Shown here piece after piece: positions 23,421 through 37,400 of a stretch of 64,000 nucleotides of DNA. The translations under genes were made by a program, and so were the position numbers. Location: contig OZ023212.1 in assembly GCA_963995525.1 (NCBI GenBank), positions 15,754,775-15,818,774 on the forward strand, written 5' to 3'. This DNA comes from Escarpia spicata (Eukaryota; Annelida; Polychaeta; Sabellida; Siboglinidae). The notes beneath the pieces were generated by a model, which saw only the letters and a list, made by a program, of their open reading frames with translations, was not told where the DNA came from and did not search any database. The number at the start of each line of letters is the position of its first letter. Positions within the stretch are counted from its first letter, which is position 1.

Positions 23421-24190
23421 ACGGCATCATTGGGCAGGCAAACATCAACATGTTTCCAGAAACATGGACATACCAAGAGATGTCTACAAAAGTAAACATC
23501 TAATCACTAGATATTTGCTCAATAATTACATGACAGTGCTTAAATGTGACTGAACTACTGCTGGATAATGTTTTTTTAACGTAGGGCGTAACAGAAATAA
23601 TATGTGCCTGTCTACTTAAAATCTTGTCCATCCAAAATGATTACTTCCTATCTACGGGTAAAACTATTGGCCAAAGCATGTGGAATATTACCTTGCTGTG
23701 GCATTTATTTTAAATTATTTTAAAAGTGTTCACACAGGTAACATTTAATTATAATACAAATGTGTTATACTGTATATTGGTGCTAGTCGTAGGAATAGTT
23801 CCATGCATCTGTGAGATTGTGATAACATATTTAAATAATTATATTTTTACATCATGCCACTTTGGTAATTCTCCTGTAATGTAAGACTATTATGTTGTGT
23901 AATGTTTTGTGAATAATTATTTTAAATATATGGTTATCTTTGTTGCTGTAATATGGGTATCGCATGTTATGTATATCATATGCTATCTTGAGAAAGTGCC
24001 TCTCTGTGAAGCAGATCATTATACACGTAAAGAAAATATCACTGATCTGTCATTTCAGGAACAGTCACTCTATTTAAGGTTTAGTAATTGTTAAATCTTT
24101 CAGTTATTTATAATTAAGTGCCGGTAGTCTCCCCATAATTAAACTGGTATACTTCAATGTGTATGGCTTGCCCTTATAATTGTTGTTGGT
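23421..24190 (+). other. caspase 3' flank, no further gene seen
   Basis: This is AT-rich sequence after the caspase stop, presumably 3' UTR for an unknown length. No convincing AATAAA appears close by. An ATTAAA lies near 24137, but its use is uncertain. Confidence 0.35.
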
Positions 24191-24373
24191 CAGTCTCACT
24201 TTACAGACATCTTCGTAATACAGCCATCTCTCAATTAAGGTCACCCTGACAGTCTCAAATTATTTTTGTAACTGTAAAGTATGAGAAATTATTTCCGTGA
24301 AGTATAAGAAATAAGTCCCGCTAATATGATCACCCCGCCATTTTGGATAAACATAGCGAGGTTCCACCGTATA
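24191..24373. mobile_element. MITE, degraded copy of the 37264-37451 family
   Basis: It shares GTAATACAGCCATCTCTCAA, TTAAGGTCACCCTGA, AAATTATTT and the closing GCGAGGTTCCACCGTA with the better copy at 37264-37451. The left terminus is damaged. Confidence 0.6.
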
Positions 24374-25724
24374 TAGACAAACATCAACATTTCCAAAATA
24401 TAACAATGCACACAAATCTCTCGGTTGCTTCAAACACAATAGTTAATGATCTGCTGTTATGTACACGTTTTCTCAAAATAATGTGTAAATTTGTTAATTC
24501 GTTATTCCATCCGTGGATCGTTGTTTTCCTGTTCTGTAGTTGTTGCCTGACTTTGGGCATCTACAATCTGGTAATGTGGAATGGATGTGTCTTTGTTTCC
24601 ATATCACTAACTTTTATCTACACGTAGATAAAAGGGTTGGACTCTCGATAATCCAAAGGGCTTCCTTGTCCACCTGCCATCTAGTTATTTTTCTGGGTGG
24701 CAATTTTTTTAAATCTTGTTAAACTGATATTGATACTCTGTGGTACAAATATGAGCATTGAGGGAGTTATGGATCAGGTTTTTGAACTTTTCTCCATTCC
24801 ATGGCACTTGTAGCCACTAGAAACCACATTCGCACATGGATAACTACTGTATAAGATATGTGAGAAATGTATATATTATGTTTTATGTATAGCACACCCC
24901 ACATTTTTTTACTTGAAGTTCAGTGTAAGCCACTTTGCACTATTAAAGCAGCCTACAACAAGCATATTCTGAGCAAGTTTCGCAATCTGTTGAACTACAA
25001 AATTATGCGTATATCAGATGAAATAAAATTTGTGTTGAATTTGCCTTGCATCAAAAACATTTCCTTTTCAACTGCTACGTCACTCAATAGTATACTGGTT
25101 ATGAACACAAGAAAATATTTACTTTACAATTTTTATAGTTGATTCAAATCCATATTAAATGCTGTTACGAAACATTTGTGTCAACACATCCGTTAGTCAC
25201 CTGAGGCAAGGCAAAAACCTGACCTATGTGTTAGTTGTGTATGTACAAGTTTTGTTTGCACTAAAATGGATATTATTTTACGGTATTTTAAGATATTTCT
25301 AAATTGGCATCAGTCAATCTGCTATGTACTTACATCATATGGAAACAAACCGCAATAAAACATTGCACCATGGGTTTTTATTGTGTGATGAATTAATTAA
25401 TGGGATGGATATTTTTTATTTTGTAATAGCGCCTCGTTGTTCTGGCATGACAAAAAGTATTAAATCACTATTGAGTAATGTTCTTGTGTCAAACAAATTA
25501 ATTAAGGCTAATTAGATCTTGTTGATAAAGTTTTTATTTTTGGTCTCATCATTTGCTGTTGTCTCCTGAATGAACCGACATTGATAGAAACGTGTCAGAT
25601 GTGACGAACAGAATACTTAATACACATAATGTCACACGTACATTGTCACAGTACATCAAAAGACAACATAAAACAAATCATTTCAACTATCTGTTCAAAG
25701 TATAAGTTGCTTGTATTCCATGTG

Positions 25725-26140
25725 TCAGGTATCTAAGTTTCAGCATGTGGTACATGTCAGATATCTAAGTTTCTGCATGTGGTACATGTCAGATATCTAA
25801 GTTTCTGCATGTGGTACACCACAGATATCTTAGTTTCAGCATATGGTACATGTCAGATATCTAAGTTTCAGCATGTGGTACATGTCAGATATCTTAGTTT
25901 CAGCATATGGTACACGTCAGATATCTAAGTTTCAGCATGTGGTACATGTCAGATATCTAAGTTCCTGCATGTGGTACACCACAGATATCTTAGTTTCAGC
26001 ATATGTTACATGTCAGATATCTAAGTTTCAACATGTGGTACATGTCAGATATCTTAGTTTCAGCATATGGTACACGTCAGATATCTAAGTTTCAGCATGT
26101 GGTACTTGTCAGATATCTTAAGTTTCAGCATGTGATACTA
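25725..26140. repeat. 32-bp minisatellite (~13 copies)
   Basis: The unit is GTCAGATATCTAAGTTTCAG then CATGTGGTACAT, with variants CACCACAG and CATATGGTACACG. It lies in the interval between the two convergent genes, not at an exon edge. The 81-residue open frame through it is an artefact of the repeat. Confidence 0.88.
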
Positions 26141-28241
26141 ACATTACAAGTTTGCCATTTATGAAAACATTGTCATCACAATTAACAGCGAGCCCCCGCA
26201 AACATCTGACATAAGCACCTAACATTTCCACCCAGAGATCCTCTGTATGTTTTGCAATCAGACTATAAAGATGTTGCATTATATCAAGACATGCACACTT
26301 CACCATTTCTTGATTTCATGTTCAAGCTCCACCCACTTTTAAACCGATGTGAAACTGATGTGCTTTGATCGCAGCGAAACCGATATATCTCTGTCAGCGT
26401 GACATCACAATAACGTATGCCAGATAACGGGTCAAAATTTGTTGCATTGGTTGGTTGATATATGTGATCGTGACGTCACGCCTACTTCAGGTCTGTATTT
26501 TTTGCAGCTGTTTCAAAAGTCGATATCAGATAGTGGTGCCTCAATCGGTAGATTGGTGACGAACCAATATCGTTCACAGTGTCTAAGACACCGGAATGGG
26601 CACAGTTGTAGGGTCGTTTACACTTTATTTTAGGAATGATTATCAGGAAGCCATTTAATGTTTGAATAACAGAAAGTGTAAGCTTCAAAATGATATAAAG
26701 ATTGTTGGGATCTGACAAACCGTAACGGTACTAGCAATCGTTCAAACAAGCATTTTTGGGACGAGTTTTGATTTGTTCATTTTTCGCTGACATATCTATT
26801 TTTTTATATGCAAGATGAGTCTCAAAGGATCGTCATAAGGTACATCCCCAGAAAATGAAGAAGCCTGCAGGATTTTGTGGATGATGAACATTATTAAATA
26901 TGGTTTCATTGCATGCCCAAGAGGTATAAGTGTAAATGTCAAGAAACAATTTTTCTTAGAGCAATACATTTAAAAAAGGAATCCTCTTTAACTTACTCTT
27001 TCCAAACACACACTGGAACAAAATTACAATGAACATTTCTACTGTAGTTTGCAAATTGTTTGCATTAATTCACGTTTATGTTGAAAATCTGATAAATAGT
27101 GTAATGTTCTTCAGAAAAATATCAACAAGTCATTTTTTAAATGACAACTGCAAACGCAGCAGAGTTGTTTATAAATTGCATAGACGGCCTTGTATTGTGT
27201 TGACGTATACTTTGTACACTCTGTTGACATATATTTCATAATCCATGTCGACATATAGTACCTATAAAAAGCTACTTATTGCACAATTTGTGTTTTATAA
27301 AAATATTGCAGCTGTGCATGATAAAAATATCAGTCGCTAACAATACTAACAGTTTGCCACGGTAAGAAAAAAACTGCATTCTACTTTGTGGCACGGAACA
27401 AGGGCTACAAAAAGCAGTTCGTCGAAAGTCAACAAATAGTCAAATGGCCTCGGCAACTATACATCACCTGCCATCCAGCATTGACACAAGCACATTAAAA
27501 TGGCAGCACAGCCCAAGAGACATCCACAATATCAAAAACGTATTAAATATAATATTTTAACATACATAAGCACATCTCTGCACACATACACGCATCAACT
27601 TTACACAGACACATAGTATTGTCATGCTCCACTGACAAACAGCTAAGCTGTTGTTCTGTTTTTGAGTGGCAATGCAAGAAACGATGTAAGCGTTCTGTCT
27701 AGTTCGGCGCGGCTTGAACTGCGTTGTCCTAGCAACTGTTGAAGCATAATACACGGCTGGCAGCCAAACGTGAACTCAAATGTCGTGACATAATTGCGGT
27801 AGCCATAATCACAACACGTACGACTTAATTTCTTATTCTACAATTTTCAGTCGTACAAAATTCAGCTCAATGGAAACAGTCGATGCATTTATGTAGGAAG
27901 ACGGCAAATAAAGTAGTTCGACAATTCAGATGTATACAGATGACAAATACACTTAAAACTGCAGCATTAACAAGAGGAAGAACTACAAATGAGGCAGCAT
28001 TCAACACACACACGGTCACATTTGTACAACGGAGGCACTGGACATTAGTATCTTGACAAATGACTTATTTCTTCCACAGGTTCTGTGTTCTGGTCTCACG
28101 CACAGAAAGGTCACATCGCGACATTTCACGGTTCTCCATTTTGGTCACCGTGAGGCGCCACTCAAAGCATCTGCGTATAATACAACTATTTTTATATCAC
28201 AATATGGTCGGTAGGAACATCAAAATAGAAGACAGACGCGA
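26141..28241. other. intergenic region and probable collagen 3' UTR
   Basis: No supported gene was found. A GTGACGTCAC palindrome near 26470 is a perfect CRE-like site. The last several hundred bases, which lie downstream of the collagen stop on the minus strand, are less AT-rich and are likely 3' UTR. I did not find a canonical polyadenylation signal there. Confidence 0.35.
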
Positions 28242-28455
28242 CTATTTCTTCACATCTTCCCGACTCGTGATTTCTATGCACAGCAGAATGAAGACGTTAT
28301 TGCAGCTGTATTTCTCCAGGTCTAATAGTTTGTTTTTGAGCAGTGAACTGCCAAAGCCCGTCTGTTCGATCGAGTTGCTGTCCCACGCGTCACAGTACGA
28401 CTCGGGCTTGCGCTGACCGAACGCATCGGAACCATGCCAGATTATCTTCTGCGGC
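28242..28455 (-). CDS. COL15/18-like: collagen exon 22: endostatin C-terminal part
   Basis: The acceptor TTTGTTTGCAG is followed by G completing the Trp codon, then [39 protein letters not shown] and [13 protein letters not shown]. Human endostatin has [20 protein letters not shown] and the C..AYIVLCIE ending. It supplies three of the four conserved cysteines. The chain ends EDVKK with TAG at 28242-28244. Confidence 0.95.
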
Positions 28456-31400
28456 CTGCAAACAAATGAATCATTTACCAATAGATGAATAATATTTTGT
28501 AATAAATGTATTTAATGTAAATGGAAGAAATTTACCAAGTGGAAAGAAATTAAAACGCCTAATTATTCACAGAATTTATTTAAATAAAGAAATGTTCCCA
28601 AATAGAAGGAGATTGTTACCTGTGTTAGAATATATCGGATACACTCTAGTAGCTTTTTCTTTTTATTTCCACTACAAGCACATGTTTCTTCCATATTTGG
28701 AAAGATGAGAAATTGTTTCTGGATGGGTATTTACCATTTCAAATACAAAACTTTACTAAGGTGGTTAATATGAGCGTCTGTTCTATGTTCTACTTCAAAT
28801 TCTTTGGTGGCTTGGACACTACAAGGTACACACTGACACCGTGTGTGGTAACTTTGACTTCCCCTGACATGGATACCACAGAAAACATTATGGAGGTTTT
28901 TAGGACAAATGCCCAAAAAGCCAATTCTGTAAAATTTTTGGCTGGGCGATTTTTCATAACTGAAAATGTACAAAAAGTATTTCGGCTCTTGTAGCGCTAC
29001 CTGTAACTATGATTTTGCATTCTGAAGATATTCTAATGCCACATAGGGGAACGGTGTTCACAATGGGCCACCACCAATTTCGCGTTACTGTATTATATAT
29101 AGTAAAATTTGTGTTGTTACTTCGTAGTCACTCACAAGGAGGCACTACTGAACATTGGTCGAAAGCGCAAAATGGAAATTCAAACAGGTGAGCTCAAAAT
29201 TACAATTTTTACACTTCTTACAATATTAGCACCGTTTCCCAAATGTCATTTCTATTTGTGTGTGGTGAAAAAATTGAAAATTGTATATGTCAGCCCATTG
29301 TGTCTGCTCTGATATGTGCAGTTTTCATTACAAGAGCTTGCAAGGGTTGTATTCATAATGGCAATCTACCGCAGGTCGTGGAGTGGGGCCAAAATGGGCC
29401 CTTGAGAGGTCAGGTCACAGGAGCCCGTTTTGGTAGGCATCTCATTACTACAGTCTACATGCAATTCATGACACTGTTATTACTATTAGAGGTATGTAAT
29501 GTAATTTACATGCATATTGTATAGTATATTACCCAGTTACAAAATAATATAAGTAATAATCACAATAAAACAAATATTAAACCCTACACACAATTTAGAC
29601 ATAGCGATATTGTCAAAGGGCGCTCATAAAGTTGTACAACACAAGCACAGACTGGTAATCTTGGCGTTTTGTTACAGATTGATCAGGTTCCTCAACATAT
29701 AATGACATACAAGTACCAAATGGAGTGACAGAGTTGGTTTGCAAATAGTATGGAACGGGCGATCGAGGCAGTATGGAAAAAAGAGATGGGCCTGAAGTGC
29801 ACAAGTCAGCAGTATGGTGTAACACGCACAACCCTTCAAAGACGCTGTCACAGAGATGTTGATGTTAGGCACGCAGCTGTAAAGAAGCTCGGGCGTTTTA
29901 GAATGACGTTCACACCAGCCATGGAGAAGGAACTTGTCAGACACATTAAAGATATGGAAGCGATGCTTTTCAGCTTCACCTGTGCCCGTTTGAGACATAT
30001 CGCTTACGAATATGCAGAGGCGAACAATATCGAACATCAACCGAGGAGGAAGAAGCTGGAAAACAGTGGCTGCTTCGCTTCATGTCTCGTCACAGCAACG
30101 AACTGTCATTAAGAATGACAGAGGCCACATCTGCAGCGAGGGCAATGGGTTTTAACCAGGTGGCGGTAAAACCCTTTTTCAACCTACTAGAACACGAACA
30201 GGATGCGAAGAAATTCTCTTCTGATAGAATATACAACGTTGACGAAATGGGCATTTCGACAGTGCCAAACAGACCATCCCGGGTAATGCCCAACGAGGAA
30301 AAAAGCAGGTCGGGTCACTCACGTCGGCTGAAAGAGGGCACCTTGTTGCAGTGAAGATTTGTATGAGTGCCTTGGGATCGTTCATCCCTCCCATGTTCAT
30401 CTTCCCGCGGAAAAGTATGAAACCAGAGCTTATGACAACGCGCCACCAGGATCCATTGTCGAACCACAAGAGTCTCGATGGGTGCAGAGCGATTTGTTTG
30501 TGAGGTGGTTTGAAAATGTTATCAAGCATGCCAACCCAAAGAAGCAGAGACCGGTCTTGTTGATACTGGATGGTCACAAGACTCGTACAAAAAACATGCC
30601 ATTCATTGAAATGGCCCGCGCTAACTTCGTGATGGTCATTTGCTTTCCACCGCATGGCAATCACCACATGCAACTGCTGAGCATTAGCTTTATGAAGACA
30701 ACCCAGTGACAATTCGGTACCGCAAGCACCTCGTGACGACACGGCCGTGCAAGTATTCCCGATGATGATAACAACTCCCATAATGGTTGTTTTGCCTATT
30801 CTGAAGATAGACCAATCAAATCAGCGAAAGTCGAACAACAAAGGGAAGACGTGCATTATCACCCTAAGTCCATAGACGGCAACTTCAGAAAAAAATAAAT
30901 CCCAGGATAAAATGTCTGTCACGAAAGTGTTAAAACACAGCATGAGTGAAATCGCACAGAGAATGAAGAGAACACCAGTCAAGCCACTCAAACGTCTTAA
31001 CACAAAAGCTTCTAAAAAAGAGAAACAAACGAAGAGAATGAAGAAAAATTAAAGGGAATAAAAACATCTATGGCTTGAAATCATATATTACATCCTGCTA
31101 TCTATTTCCATGTCCACCAAGCCAAAAAAATAATAAAAAATTCAATCAATTAGAAATTCCACATTTTATGCTGTGCATCCGGACATTTTTTAATATGCAT
31201 ATTTTTGGCGCGCTTTTCGGGATGCCGAGATGTGACGTCACATATGACCCCTAGTCGCATTCAGAGCATGTTTACAAAGATAGCTATCGGATCGAAATGA
31301 ACGTCAAAATGAGTTATTATGCGATATTCCAATGTAATACAAACACTAGTCATCATAGAGGAACAAGCAGTTATCCTACCATTCCACATGAATCCACAAA

Positions 31401-34400
31401 CAAGCACCACACAACTCCTGCGTTAGCTCAAGTTTGGGCTGTTTGGAGTAAATCACCTAAGACCTTTATTAAAAACAATGAATGCGAATGGGCCTACAAG
31501 TCGACTAGGTTTTGCCGAGCTTGGGCTTGTTTTTAGAATAATTATATCGGATGCAATCAACGGAAGACAATCTACACCAATAAACATGCTGCGAGTGTGA
31601 GTCATATGTGACGTTAAGATACCATGTGATCGCCTACCGGTAGCTCATAAAATTTTTGTTTTCCGCGGGGATCGCTACACAGATGGGTTTAAAATCGAAT
31701 TTATGCTAAAAATGTATTTTTTTTATGTTCTTGAATGTTACATACAATGTTAAACTTTGTGTACACATGGAAAACGGATTTTAGCTAATGCCATTGTTTT
31801 TATTTCCTTTAAGAAAATGACAAAGCACCATGTCTTTACTGCTGCGAACTGTTTTCAGCCAGTAAGGAGGGGGAAGAATAGATAAAATGTGGACAACGTA
31901 AGGCGTGGACACACCAGGACTGTGCAGGCTACGAGGGCTGATATAATTTGTTTGCGAAATATGTGGTGGTTGTTGATTTATCCTTGTTGATGTGCAGGGG
32001 GCCCGTTTGAGCACTCGTTTTTAAAGGAACAAAAATCAGGGGGGTTGAAACACCTTTTAAAAATAGTAATTTTGACAGTAGGGCACCTTATTTAAGCACA
32101 GCCGCAGTCAGATAACCGGATAAGATAATCACGTTGAAAAAAGTATGTTTCAATCAAAAATGTAAATTGTATGACAAATCTTGCTTAAGGGGCCCGTTTT
32201 GCACACCGTTCCCCTACAAGTTTTCATTGATGCTCCAAGGATCAAACACAAGTGAGGTTTTGAAAAAAATTGATATATCACAATTTGCTCTGAAACCATT
32301 CATTTTCAAACTGATTTTGTACTTGTACAGGAAACAGATTTTACAAAAAAATTTCCTAACCAGTTTAACACTTTGGATCGAAAAAAAATCGCAGGTTCCA
32401 CTCTACATATTTGGTGGAGGGAGAGAGTTTGAACAAATGCTCAACGAGTAAAAGTTTTTTGACTTTGCACACTGATGAGACGATTCCTAAGGTATCTGTT
32501 GTAACTGACATACTTTGGCCCTGTAAAGACAGAACACCCGCTGTGCCCTCGTCCTCAGACTCACCAGTTAGGATCATACAATACGTCTCTGCCATCGAAG
32601 GAATAGATGGGAACTTTGGTGTTGAAGTATGCGCCAGCACCGTTGAACAGGTCATTCCATGAGTTGAAAAGTTTTTGTTGCTACAATGACAGATCACATA
32701 GACTCGTTACTGCAGATAAGCACTAGAGGAAATATCCTTTAATTCAGATCTTTTACCCATTTCCATATGTTCTTTGGCTAGAAACAATGACGCTAATATA
32801 CAGAAATTTAACAGAGATTTAAGCCAAAATGTGCACAATGACATCGCTGATTTATTGAAAGTCCACCCATTTTTTCATCTATGTATAACCAACCCTTCTG
32901 AGATATTTGTTTGTAAACATATCTACAACATTCAGAAGTTTTCATTTTCTGTGAGAATACTTTTTATATCCACTCTGTTTATAATTTTGTGATGAAAACA
33001 ACTTATTCATGTGTTCAAACACCAAATTCTAGCTACTCTCTATGAATACGTTACCTTGATGTTGACTATAGGAATTGTCTTGTCAAACTGACGATGCACG
33101 ATGGAGACGAGATTCTGCACTCGTGATGTCAGGAATGCCCTGTAGGTGCCTCTCATGCCCGCCTTCTTCGCTTCCCGATAACACGTGTAGTCGGCACCAC
33201 TGATGCCATGCATCGCACCCGAGAACGGTTCGTTGGCAGCCACTATGTGGAGCTACAAGTTAACACCACAGATTAAGGCATTTCCCCATAAGGACTGACA
33301 TGTGATATAATAAGGGATAACCGTATGGACGGAACTACCGGGGTAGTACAAGAGCCATTGTGGACTTAGAATGTACCAGATTAATTGTGAATCAGACGTA
33401 ACACTCCATTATATAGATGTGTCAACATTGCGCATTTCATATTACTGTCTTTAAAACCTCAAAGAATGTGACATTTCACCAACAATTTTTAGGCAAGTCG
33501 TAATATATAAATTTGGCTGGAAATATTGTTGTCTAGTTTTAAATTCTCCTACTTCAAAATGGCACTCGCAACAAGAATAATTGAGTTTCATTGTGTATTT
33601 TGGGACAAATAAATATTTCTTGTTCACTTTTGACATTCAACCATCTGGGAAAAAGTATTTTCTGGGTACCAATGCTCACCCTGTTAAACTTCAGCAACAG
33701 CGCAACAAAATAACCGTTAGATGTGAGCTCACTCCAACTCAACTGAATCAAGTTTACATCTACTACCAGACCAAATCTTGAACACAGCAAATAACTAAAC
33801 AGTTGTTCTTAACCAATGGGGATGAGACCCAAAACTGGGTCGCCAAGAGTCTACAGTGACTCTTCCAATTGTTCTTTGTTGTCCCTATTGCCCTCTATTT
33901 ATTAATTATGTTATCGTTATGTATTTTATCATTAAGTTAACCAATTGAAGGTGTGGGATGCCAAGTATGTTGTGCGACTAGCATTTGAATTGTAGCCCAA
34001 GAAGGTTAAGAACCTCTGTAATAGAACTAAGTACTTTCAGTTTGACGTACCATGTTTCCAGCAATCTTGCCGGTGTCTCGAGGTGGCAGGATGATTTCAG
34101 GTGGAGGTTGTGTCGGCTGCTTCGATCAAACAACACAGAAATATAGAAACACAGACAGAATTTGACATATTATTATTTACCTCTCAAACAATGCCGACGT
34201 GTAGAAACACAGACAACATTGGACATATTATTTAGGTCTTGAGAAACTTGCTCAAATTGTTTATATATTTTGGCTAATTCACATGACCTTCGTTGGCTGA
34301 TGTATCACATGACAGATATGAGTCTACAACACAGGTTAAGTGAATCGCCTGAAATATTCAGAAAATAAAATCAATTTTCCCGAGTGGGAAATAGCATGTG

Positions 34401-37400
34401 AAATGCAGGAGTCCAATAATCAAAAAAGTCTATTCAAGGAACATCCATCTATTCTAGCAGGGTAAACGTGACATTTCACACCTAAGTTGAGAATCTGTTT
34501 TTGATAACACCCACTACACTCTGAGAAAAGAAAGAATAGAGAGTACATCAAAAAATAAGAAAAACCTTAGGGGCATTACAAATGAGTGTCTTTAATACAA
34601 GTTATATCCTGCTTTACGAGAATGCTTAAATACGTCACAACGACGACCAGTAATGTTGGGGACAATGTATTAGAACGGGATTAGTGAATAAGAATCAATT
34701 CATGCATGAACACAACCATGATGAATCTCACTGTTCTACCTATATTCAGCAGTGGATTAGATACAAAGGCAACAAGCTGCTACACTTCATGCTTCATTTC
34801 ATTACCAGCATTTTGTTAAACAAATATAGCCAGGGAAGTTAATTACACAACCAAATGGCGTAGCACGCAGCATCATTAGCTGGATGCAGATAAAGTCTAC
34901 TGAATGCGACACTTCTCTTATGGACAGGCAAGAAACAACTGATCTTCACAACAGAAAAGTTCCGTCTGAACACACCTGGAAATTACAACATTTCTTCATT
35001 TTCTCTTGGCAAACATTTAAAATGTCAATTAATGTAAAACTTTCCATCTACTCTGTATTGTTTGTTTTATTATTTTTACATGTTGTAAATGGTCTTGTAT
35101 TATGTAATGATAGAATTTGTACTGTTGGTTGTGGGAAATAAATTATTGATTGATAACTGATTTATAAAATATGAGCAAACAAATTCAAGAGAAATTAACA
35201 TTTAGATCTTGGTTGTTTAGGACAAATCTAATTATATTTGAGCCTTTACAATATAAACATGATTTATAAAATGTAATCTATCATGTGAGCCTCATAAACA
35301 AACTATCAAAATATGCAGCAAGATTTAACACTTACTTTGGAGCGTTTAGTGGAAACTTGCAACGTTTCGATCGACCACCTGTGGATCTTAATCATGCATT
35401 GATGTCATGTGAAACGTTGCAAGTTTCCACTAAACGCTCCAAAGTAAGTGTTAATTCTTGCTGCCCATTCAAATCTTGGAGCCATGAACATATTTTCCAT
35501 ATCAAACCATATTTTATAGCATCAACAAGCATACAGTGAAAGTCCAACTGGCTCTGTGTGAAAAGGGATAAAGAACTGGCACAGTCTGCCAAAGTAAAAA
35601 CTTTTCAAAACATCCAGGTCATCAAAATAAAATTGATGAAATAGAAATCCGCTGGTTCAGCAGGAAGCCTGATTAAAACCATGCCTTGTCATGGCAACCA
35701 AACACCAAACCAGTAACCTACTCCACAAACTGGTCACCATGGAAATCTACTCCACAAACCAGTAACCATGGAAACGAACTCAACAAACCGGCAGGAATGA
35801 AACAATGAATTAAACACTGAATCCCTCCCTAACTTATCTGGTAATATTTGAAGCACTTGCATGCAGGGTGGGGGGGTTAATAAAACACTGTTAAACAAGC
35901 TTCCCACCCGGGGGTGTAACCAGAGGCTTTGTACTCATGCATCTTTAAATAACTTGAGTTTATAATAATGAATCACAACATACTTTTCAAATATGGTAAA
36001 TAGATTTTTGTGCAGCAAAACCGTGATATATATGTTACTATTTTACCGTTGAACACAATTTATAAATTTGTCATTCAATTTTACACTGGTGTGATGGACA
36101 TAAGATTGATAATTTAGTAACATATTTTCCATTTGAAGCAAACTGTACTGAACTGAGAACCATATTATTTATGGGAAATCCATACAGTGTGTGAGGTATG
36201 TCAAGGATATGCAATGAGCCATTACATTAAATGTAGAGGAATTTATATTGAATTATTAATAATTTATTTGAATTGACTACCGGTAATCCTGAAACTGACA
36301 AAACAGTCAGATTAAAGTTGTGCATGTATCTTCCATCAACTTTTGTCTTAGCAACAATCTTTACATCGGCGCAGTATATTATTAGGTCGGCATGATTTCT
36401 TCCAGATAAACCTTTCCCGCATACAGTTCCCACTTTAATGACATTTCCCTGTTTTTTTTTCGCAAAAGAAAAATCATCTGAGGCCAGAATTTCTACAAAA
36501 CATATAAAACAAATTGTCTGACAGATTCACCTGTGCAGCAGCCATTTTATAAGCTTGACAACCGCCTGTTGCTAGGCAACTGCTCACATGATGGATCCTT
36601 AAAATACAGCAAACTTATTTAATTGTAAGACAAACAAAAATCCTGATGTTTTCTCGTGAAATAGCAGTAAATGTGTCAATGTTTAAAGCCTCTGGTGACG
36701 TGGTAGCACACCCTCTGTCAACTACGGTTGCCGCCAGCAAAACAAATCTCAGTTCCAGCAATCCTAACTTACCGCAGCATGGCGTATGGGCTGCCGGGGG
36801 GTGTGGATGGGTTGTCGGGGGGTGCGGATGGGTTGCCGGGGGGTGCGGGTTGGTTGCCGGGGTATGCGATTAGACTGTCGGGCAGTGCGGAAGGGTTGGC
36901 GGGGGGCACTGGTGGGACGGGTGGGAGGCACCCAACGTGGGGGTTGAGTGCGGTGGGCTCTGTATGGTGAGCGGGTGCGGGGGGGTCTATAGGAGGCTTG
37001 GGTGGGGCGCATCCAATAGGGTGTGACTCGCAGCCAGTGAAGGGCGGGGGTGGGTGTAGGGCGTGTGGGTCTGGTTACCAAGTAGGGCAAGGGGGGTACT
37101 TGGTGGGGTGGACGGTGCTCCTCTCGGGACAGTAAGTCAGCAAAATCAGGGAAGTGTGTTGGAGACTGAGAGAGAGAAGAAAGACGAGAGACGATTTTAA
37201 ACAAGTGTCACACTAAAGATGTTTGTATACAAAGTCACAGCAGTATATAAAGAACAAAAAGTACAGTCGAACCTCGCTTCACAGTCACCTCGGTAATGCA
37301 GCCACCTCACAATTAAGGTCACTCTGAGACAGCCCCAAATTATTTCCATAACAGCAAAGTATAGGAAATGAATTCCATTAATAAGGTCACCTCGTTATTC

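Noticed and set aside
28713..28994. 93-codon plus-strand frame between collagen exons 21 and 22
   Set aside because: No domain recognised, no promoter or splice support, and it lies antisense in an intron. It might be part of a decayed element, but I cannot support that.
31297..31536. 79-codon frame that faintly suggested a THAP zinc finger
   Set aside because: The Cys/His spacing and the conserved FP/PTVFP-type residues of THAP domains are not present.
36646..36970. Gly-rich plus-strand frames ([19 protein letters not shown] and similar)
   Set aside because: They are the antisense of the Arg/Pro-rich hinge exon, whose minus-strand reading has proper acceptor, donor and phase.
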